From Candidatus Staskawiczbacteria bacterium (GTDB taxonomy: Bacteria > Patescibacteriota > Minisyncoccia > Minisyncoccales > Staskawiczbacteraceae): 19,544 nt of DNA. Of the stretch, positions 15,436 through 19,544 are shown piece by piece (position 1 is the stretch's first letter; the number at the start of each line of letters is the position of its first letter). The notes under the pieces were generated by a model. That model was not told the DNA's origin. It was given only the letters and a program-made list of their open reading frames with translations, and searched no databases. Where the stretch lies: contig CALRFZ010000015.1 in the NCBI GenBank assembly GCA_943357015.1, positions 1 through 19,544 of the forward strand, given 5' to 3'. The position numbers were made by a program, and so were the translations under genes.

Positions 15436-15482
15436 AAGCAGTAAGTTATTTAAATATTAAAATTAATCTAAAATTAAAAGAT

Positions 15483-15647
15483 ATGGCAACAGAAGCATAT
15501 TGCGTAAAATGTAAAGCTAAAAGCACTATGGATGACGAGAAAGAGGTGGCTATGAAGGGCAAGGGTGGGACAGAAAGAAGGGCAATGACGGGAACTTGCG
15601 TAAAGTGCAAAACTAAAATGTTTAAAATTTTAGCATCAAAAAAGTAA
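15483..15647 (+). CDS. DUF5679-like mini-protein with two CxxC motifs
   Basis: This short gene encodes 54 residues, with EAYCVKCKAKSTM near the start and TGTCVKCKTKMFKIL near the end, two zinc knuckles with a basic linker (KGKGGTERRA). The layout matches DUF5679, a small zinc-binding family related to topoisomerase and ribosomal zinc ribbons, and common in Patescibacteria. Basic charge suggests nucleic-acid binding. A terminator follows 11 bases after the stop, and the frame on the opposite strand is only a shadow. Confidence 0.85.
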   Translation: MATEAYCVKCKAKSTMDDEKEVAMKGKGGTERRAMTGTCVKCKTKMFKILASKK

Positions 15648-15658
15648 TTTTGTAGTTT

Positions 15659-15692
15659 AAACACCAAGTCCGCGGGCTTGGTGTTTTGTTTT
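15659..15692 (+). terminator. Rho-independent terminator after the DUF5679-like gene
   Basis: AAACACCAAG-type stem (ACACCAAG with CTTGGTGT) encloses TCCGCGGG and is followed by TTTTGTTTT. Confidence 0.85.
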
Positions 15693-15693
15693 C

Positions 15694-15702
15694 TGCTATA
15701 AT
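15694..15702 (+). promoter_or_regulatory. Extended -10 promoter of the ComEC-type hydrolase gene
   Basis: TGCTATAAT is a perfect extended -10. It ends nine bases before the ATG at 15712, so the leader is only a few bases or absent. The region where a -35 box would fall is inside the terminator stem, as expected if the extended -10 carries the promoter. Confidence 0.65.
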
Positions 15703-15711
15703 TAAATTTGT

Positions 15712-16620
15712 ATGGAAAATATTTTAACTACCAAGCAAAAAATTAGCTTGATTGCTATTGGGGTATTATTATTACTTAATGTGGTGGCATGGCAAAGGGT
15801 ATTTATTTTAGTTGAGTCGCATTATTTGAAAGTTGATTTTTTGGATGTGGGTCAGGGTGATTCGATTTTTATTGAAACTCCAAGTTTGCGTCATATACTA
15901 ATTGACGGTGGTCCAGGAAATGCGGTGCTAGGACAATTAGGCAAACATTTGCCTTTGGGTCAAAAATCCTTAGATATGATTATTTTAACTCATCCCGACT
16001 CAGACCATTTAAACGGATTGCTGCAAGTCATTGAAAAATATAAGGTTGATTATATTGTCTGGACTGGTATTGTTCGTGGGGGCAGTCAATATCAGTTATG
16101 GCTTAGACTTTTAGAAAAGGCTCGAGAAAGTGGTTCTAAAATTATTATTGCAAAGTTGGGTAGTAAAATTAAAAATGGTCAGGTGGCAATGGATATTATA
16201 AACCCTTTAACTAGTGTTTATGGGCAAGATTTTCGTCCTAAAAATAATGACAATGATACGGGTATAGTTTTGCATTTAACCTATGGGAAAAATACTTTTT
16301 TATTTACCGCGGATATTTCCAGTATAATTGAATCTAAATTGTTAGAAATAAAAGCTAATTTGGCGTCTGATGTATTAAAAATTGCTCATCATGGATCAAA
16401 ATATTCTAGTTTAAAAGGATTTTTGCAAGCTGTTAATCCGCGTTTGGCGGTAATTTCAGTTGGTGCTCACAACACTTATGGTCATCCAACGCCAATAGTT
16501 TTGCAAAGGTTGCAAGACCTTAATATTACCACCTTAAGAACCGACCAAAATGGTACGGTAGAAATTTTAAGTGATGGTCAAAATCTTAAGGTTAGTAAAG
16601 AAAAAACCCAGAACAATTAA
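15712..16620 (+). CDS. Stand-alone ComEC-type metallo-beta-lactamase-fold hydrolase
   Basis: The 302-residue protein has one N-terminal membrane helix (about 11-33), then a metallo-beta-lactamase fold facing outward. The motifs are VDFLDVGQGDSIFIE, the metal site THPDSDHLNG (His94, Asp96, Asp98, His99), FTADIS, IAHHGSKYSS and a final GHPTP. This is the order found in the C-terminal domain of ComEC, the DNA-uptake channel. The competence membrane domain is absent. It may degrade one strand of incoming DNA or act as an extracellular nuclease or phosphodiesterase. Its last codons overlap the terminator of the minus-strand orphan gene. Confidence 0.87.
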   Translation: MENILTTKQKISLIAIGVLLLLNVVAWQRVFILVESHYLKVDFLDVGQGDSIFIETPSLRHILIDGGPGNAVLGQLGKHLPLGQKSLDMIILTHPDSDHLNGLLQVIEKYKVDYIVWTGIVRGGSQYQLWLRLLEKARESGSKIIIAKLGSKIKNGQVAMDIINPLTSVYGQDFRPKNNDNDTGIVLHLTYGKNTFLFTADISSIIESKLLEIKANLASDVLKIAHHGSKYSSLKGFLQAVNPRLAVISVGAHNTYGHPTPIVLQRLQDLNITTLRTDQNGTVEILSDGQNLKVSKEKTQNN

Positions 16621-16631
16621 ATGTACTGGGT
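16601..16631 (-). terminator. Terminator of the minus-strand orphan gene
   Basis: Read on the minus strand, ACCCAG pairs with CTGGGT around a 14-base loop and is followed by six T. It overlaps the last codons and stop of the ComEC-type gene. Confidence 0.7.
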
Positions 16632-16648
16632 CTATTTGATGTTTGGCT

Positions 16649-16855
16649 TTATCGCAGGATAATGCCCTGAATTTCCGCTTTCTTGGGGAAATTTTTGTCC
16701 CGCCACCGCTCAAAAGCATTTCTGCTACAGAATTGGCATCGTGTCCCATGAAGTAAAAGCTTAACTTTTTCTTCCTCTGTGACAGCAGTGTTCTCAACGA
16801 TAAATTCTCGGTAACGTTCCCCAATTACTGGATCAATGCAGGTCAATTCTAGCAT
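16649..16855 (-). CDS. Orphan small protein with a CxxC motif
   Basis: I do not recognise this 68-residue protein. It is acidic in the first half (FIVENTAVTEEEKVKLLLHG) and basic in the second, with one RCQFCSRNAFERW motif and a further Cys near the N-terminus (LTCIDP). A single CxxC would allow zinc binding as a dimer or a redox role. The start at 16855 has a GGGAG ribosome site six bases upstream, which is rare in this window. It has its own promoter and terminator, and its base composition (roughly half G+C by eye) contrasts with the neighbours, so recent acquisition is plausible. Confidence 0.72.
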   Translation of the reverse strand: MLELTCIDPVIGERYREFIVENTAVTEEEKVKLLLHGTRCQFCSRNAFERWRDKNFPKKAEIQGIILR

Positions 16856-16902
16856 AAATATCTCCCAATAAGTTTAGCTGATAACTGTAATGCAATGAGT
16901 AA

Positions 16903-16931
16903 ATAGTATTAAATTGTAGATAAAAAATCAA
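16903..16931 (-). promoter_or_regulatory. Promoter of the minus-strand orphan gene
   Basis: On the minus strand TTGATT (16931-16926) is followed after 17 bases by TACTAT (16908-16903). Transcription would start near 16896, about 40 bases before the start codon. Confidence 0.6.
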
Positions 16932-17070
16932 GCCAAGCTAGTAAAAATTTTTTAAAAATGATAGAATTGCCCCAATAATGAGGCGTTAATTTTATAAATT
17001 TAAAATTTGCTTGAATTGTTGGAATTTTTACATTTGGTGTAAAAAGTGCCAATTTTAAGCCAAAATTAAT

Positions 17071-18141
17071 ATGAAAGATATTCAATTTCCCATTTTTAAA
17101 ACTAAAACTAGTGAAGGTAAAAAATTTGATTTAACCGATCCAGTTTCCAGAAAGCAGTATTTTGATTATAAGGCGGGCGATGAAATTAAAAAATTACAAG
17201 CGTATTTAAAAAATAATACTTTTATCGTGTATTTGCTGGGCAAAAAAAGCTCAGGTAAGGGGACATATTCAAAAATGTTAAAAGAAATTATTGACCCAAC
17301 TAAAATTGAACACTTGTCAGTGGGGGATTTAATTAGGTCATTTGATGAAATTCTAAAAGATCCAGTTAAAAAGCAAGAATTAATTGAGTTTTTGCAAAAA
17401 AAGTATCGTGGTCCAGCGCCGTTAGATTTTTTAATTAAGGCAATGGAAGAACGTTCCACAAAAGTCCTGTTGCCATCAGAATTAATTTTGGCATTGGTGG
17501 AAAGAGCTATAAGCGGTTTTGATAAAAAAGCCATATTTCTTGATGGATTCCCGCGCGATGTTGATCAGGTTTCTTATTCATTATTTTTTAAAAATTTAAT
17601 TGATTACAGAAACGACCCAGATGTGTTTGTATTAATTGATGTCCCAACTACCATTATTGATCAGCGTGTCAAAAACCGAGTAATTTGTCCGTTGTGTCAA
17701 ACTTCGCGAAGTGTCAAATTGTTGCCCACAAAAAATATTAAATTTGATGAGGAAAAAAAGGAGTTTTACTTAATGTGCGACAATCCAGCTTGCTCTAGTG
17801 CGCGCATGACAACTAAAGAGGGCGACCAGCACGGTATTGATCCTATTAGAAGTCGTTTGGAAAAAGATGAAATGTTAATGAAACAAGTTTATGGTATGCA
17901 TGGTATAGCTAAGGTTTTGCTTAGAAATTCTATTCCAATTGGTCAGGTGTCAGAATTTGTTGATGATTATGAAATTACGCCCGAGTATCACTATAATATT
18001 GACCAAGCAACTGGAAAAGTTGAGGTTTTGGAAAAACCATGGGAAGTTGTTGACGATGAGGGTGTGCTATCTAATAGTTTAATGCCACCACCAGTTGTAG
18101 TGTCATTGATTAAACAGTTAGTTAAAGTTTTGGGACTGTAA
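17071..18141 (+). CDS. Adenylate-kinase-like nucleoside monophosphate kinase with extensions
   Basis: The 356-residue protein has an adenylate kinase core at about 50-300. The P-loop is GKKSSGKGT (57-65), HLSVGDLIRS binds the monophosphate, and FLDGFPRDVDQ is the family signature. The LID is a zinc type with Cys206, Cys209, Cys236 and Cys241. The P-loop differs from GAPGSGKGT. An N-terminal extension of some 50 residues (FPIFKTKTSEGKKFDLTDPV) and a C-terminal one of about 55 are present; typical adk is about 215 residues. It probably makes NDP from NMP, but substrate choice is open. This extended architecture recurs in Patescibacteria, to my knowledge. Confidence 0.86.
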   Translation: MKDIQFPIFKTKTSEGKKFDLTDPVSRKQYFDYKAGDEIKKLQAYLKNNTFIVYLLGKKSSGKGTYSKMLKEIIDPTKIEHLSVGDLIRSFDEILKDPVKKQELIEFLQKKYRGPAPLDFLIKAMEERSTKVLLPSELILALVERAISGFDKKAIFLDGFPRDVDQVSYSLFFKNLIDYRNDPDVFVLIDVPTTIIDQRVKNRVICPLCQTSRSVKLLPTKNIKFDEEKKEFYLMCDNPACSSARMTTKEGDQHGIDPIRSRLEKDEMLMKQVYGMHGIAKVLLRNSIPIGQVSEFVDDYEITPEYHYNIDQATGKVEVLEKPWEVVDDEGVLSNSLMPPPVVVSLIKQLVKVLGL

Positions 18142-18145
18142 AAAA

Positions 18146-18205
18146 TAGGGTCTAGCGCGCAGGGGACATGGTCTAGTAAAAAAGTCTCGTTTTCCTTAGA
18201 CCCTA
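18146..18205. other. 9-bp inverted repeat with 42-base loop after the kinase gene
   Basis: TAGGGTCTA (18146-18154) is the inverse of TAGACCCTA (18197-18205). A second GGTCTAG lies inside the loop. The hairpin follows the kinase stop by four bases; no T-tract follows, so its role as a terminator is unsure. Confidence 0.4.
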
Positions 18206-18220
18206 GGCCAATTTATCCAC

Positions 18221-18248
18221 TGGACAAATAGTTTGACCAGATTATAAT
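18221..18248 (+). promoter_or_regulatory. Promoter of the 6S-like RNA
   Basis: TGGACA (18221-18226) is followed after 16 bases by TATAAT (18243-18248). The predicted start, about 18255, is exactly where the closing stem of the RNA begins. Confidence 0.7.
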
Positions 18249-18254
18249 AAAAAT

Positions 18255-18383
18255 AGCTCTGAGATTTCCAATAAATATTCTATATTACATTTATATAGGG
18301 AATCCAATATTTGTTCCGGCTTTGGCCGTGACGTGAGGATACCCACTTAAAATTTCATAGAAATTTTAATGGAAATCGGGGCT
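18255..18383 (+). ncRNA. Probable 6S-like regulatory RNA
   Basis: The transcript between a good promoter and a strong terminator folds like 6S RNA. The closing stem pairs 18255-18269 with 18371-18383 (13 pairs with a two-base bulge). A large A/U-rich open region follows, and then an inner stem, GGGAATCC (18298-18305) with GGATACCC (18337-18344), and an apical CGGC-tttg-GCCG hairpin (18317-18328). On the 3' side of the open region TTAAAATTTC and GAAATTTTAA can form a small hairpin, a feature also known in some 6S RNAs. 6S RNA mimics an open promoter and binds RNA polymerase. About 130 bases is short for the family, and I recognise the fold rather than a conserved sequence. Confidence 0.58.
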
Positions 18384-18419
18384 AACAAAAAAATCGATTT
18401 TTAATCGATTTTTTTTGTT
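18384..18419. terminator. Bidirectional terminator shared by 6S-like RNA and rpmB
   Basis: AACAAAAAAATCGATT pairs with AATCGA-T8-GTT around a TTT loop. A-runs and T-runs on each side allow it to end the plus-strand RNA and the converging rpmB transcript. Confidence 0.85.
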
Positions 18420-18459
18420 AGTCATTTTTCAATCAAATGTTAATGGTTAAATGTAATTT

Positions 18460-18651
18460 TTATTTAGCCATCGCCTTAATGCACTTGGCGCAAGCTAGGA
18501 CACGTTCTTTTTGTCCCGTCACCAATCTTGCCCATTGCAAATTGGGATATTTTCTAAGTTTTTGAGTTGGATTGTATTTACCTCTTAATTTTACAAGAGA
18601 CCAAGACATTCCAGATTTTTTAGCGCAAATATTGCAAGTTTTTGAAGCCAT
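18460..18651 (-). CDS. rpmB: 50S ribosomal protein bL28, zinc-binding form
   Basis: The 63-residue protein has the L28 layout: an N-terminal KTCNICAKKSG knuckle, the basic RGKYNPTQKL loop, the YPNLQWARLV signature, and ERVLACAKCIKAM at the end. Both CxxC pairs are kept, so this is the zinc-containing (C+) form. Length is normal. It converges on the 6S-like RNA and shares its terminator. No SD is visible upstream of the start codon. Confidence 0.93.
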   Translation of the reverse strand: MASKTCNICAKKSGMSWSLVKLRGKYNPTQKLRKYPNLQWARLVTGQKERVLACAKCIKAMAK

Positions 18652-18828
18652 AAGTCGAATTTAAAATTTAAAATGATAAATTTAAAAACAATGATAAATG
18701 TAAAATTTTTAAATTAGTGCTTTTAAATTGTTTTTACTGTACCCCTCAGGGACTCCCCGCAGGTGCTTTTGAATTTAGATTTTTAAATTAGTTATATTCT
18801 ATCCTAACTTTCATTATTTTACAATACC

Positions 18829-18837
18829 TGCTATAAA
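18829..18837 (+). promoter_or_regulatory. Extended -10 promoter of the M50 protease gene
   Basis: TGCTATAAA ends 12 bases before the ATG at 18850, leaving a leader of about six bases. The same TGC-TATAA form precedes the ComEC-type gene. No strong -35 box is visible. Confidence 0.5.
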
Positions 18838-18849
18838 TAATATAAATCT

Positions 18850-19473
18850 ATGGAATTCATTATAACTATTTTTTCTCTCGCCATTCTTTTATTTTCTGTG
18901 ATTATTCACGAACTAGCTCACGGCTACGTGGCGTATTCGTTGGGCGACCCAACCGCAAAATATCAGGGGCGGTTAACACTAAATCCAATTAAGCATTTAG
19001 ATTTGTTTGGGTCAATTATTTTGCCGTTACTTTTGTTTTTCGCTGGCAGTCCAATGCTTTTGGGCTGGGCTAAACCCGTGCCAGTTAATCCGTATAATTT
19101 TACTGACCAAAAATGGGGCGCGTTAAAAGTTTCCTTGGCTGGCCCTTTAACCAATATTGCCTTGGCTTTATTGTTTGGAATTATAATCAGGTTTACGCCT
19201 TTATCGTTTTTTGTTGTTGTCCCAGGGCTTTTAATTATATTTTCTTTTATTGTTCATATTAATATTATTTTGGCGCTATTTAATTTAGTGCCAATCCCGC
19301 CACTTGACGGCCACTGGGTTTTATTTAAATTTATTCCTAGCCAATATGACTATGTTAGGGATTTTTTATCCCAGTACGGAATTTTTATTTTACTACTTTT
19401 ACTTTTTACCGGCGGTTTACAATTTCTAGGCACCCTTGCCCAAATATTTTTCTCTGCCATTACAGGGATTTAA
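18850..19473 (+). CDS. Site-2-type intramembrane metalloprotease (peptidase M50)
   Basis: The 207-residue protein has about five to six membrane helices. The zinc site is His20-Glu21-Leu-Ala-His24 (IIHELAHGYVAY) in the first helix, with the third ligand Asp153 in NLVPIPPLDGHW. WAKPVPVNPYNF and SLAGPLTNIALAL are conserved in the short M50 family without PDZ or CBS domains. Such proteases cut membrane proteins within the bilayer, often releasing regulators; the substrate here is unknown. Length is normal for this subgroup. It is preceded by an extended -10 box close to the start. Confidence 0.92.
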   Translation: MEFIITIFSLAILLFSVIIHELAHGYVAYSLGDPTAKYQGRLTLNPIKHLDLFGSIILPLLLFFAGSPMLLGWAKPVPVNPYNFTDQKWGALKVSLAGPLTNIALALLFGIIIRFTPLSFFVVVPGLLIIFSFIVHINIILALFNLVPIPPLDGHWVLFKFIPSQYDYVRDFLSQYGIFILLLLLFTGGLQFLGTLAQIFFSAITGI

Positions 19474-19544
19474 AATGAGGCTCTGTCAATTTATTTTAGA
19501 TCCAAATCGAAAGATTTGCATATATATTACAAATGTACATATTG

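Overview
The window is AT-rich, gene-dense DNA that looks like a Patescibacteria (Candidate Phyla Radiation) genome, most likely of the Parcubacteria type. This is inferred from gene content. It has a DUF5652-like small membrane protein, a DUF5679-like double-CxxC mini-protein, a Gmad2-domain lipidless surface protein, an N-terminally extended adenylate-kinase-like enzyme and a stand-alone ComEC-type metallo-hydrolase. Most genes lack a visible Shine-Dalgarno (SD) site. UGA is used as stop (tgt and the PaaX/Cas2-like gene), so the code is standard and not the Gracilibacteria/SR1 code. No tRNA, rRNA or CRISPR array was seen.

Layout: (1) 1-1234, the end of a sensor histidine kinase followed by a single-domain response regulator. 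(2) 1346-8170, a full F1Fo ATP synthase set, atpB-E-F-H-A-[antisense gene]-G-D-C, closed by a terminator. Subunits delta and epsilon are short. The c subunit has the H+-type rather than the Na+-type ligand set. Several intergenic gaps hold hairpin-forming simple repeats. A self-contained gene on the opposite strand, with its own promoter, SD and terminator, sits between atpA and atpG. (3) 8359-9640, a bPH2 membrane protein, two strong terminators, a minus-strand zinc-ribbon gene, and a 390-base gap filled with inverted repeats, including a MITE-like element with 22-bp perfect ends. (4) 9640-13311, a Gmad2 protein, tgt (queuosine pathway), an orphan secreted or anchored protein with a near-consensus promoter, a Mn-type superoxide dismutase, and a PaaX/Cas2-like regulator framed by two identical 40-base palindromic repeats. 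(5) 13416-16855, an HD hydrolase, a SpoU methyltransferase, DUF5652, a membrane thioredoxin-like protein, DUF5679, a ComEC-type hydrolase and a minus-strand orphan gene. (6) 17071-19473, an adenylate-kinase-like enzyme, a probable 6S-like RNA with promoter and terminator, rpmB (minus strand) and an M50 site-2-type protease.

The most unusual items are four. First, the PaaX/Cas2-like gene boxed by identical perfect palindromes. Second, three orphan single-gene cassettes (5019-5270, 11404-11916, 16649-16855) with strong promoters, SD-like sites, terminators and less AT-rich codons than their surroundings. Third, short GC-richer repeat words found in frame inside atpA, atpD and tgt, including an inverted pair inside atpD. 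Fourth, the stacked hairpins and MITE-like element in the long leader of the zinc-ribbon gene. Several starts lie only a few bases after an extended -10 box, which suggests leaderless or nearly leaderless transcripts.
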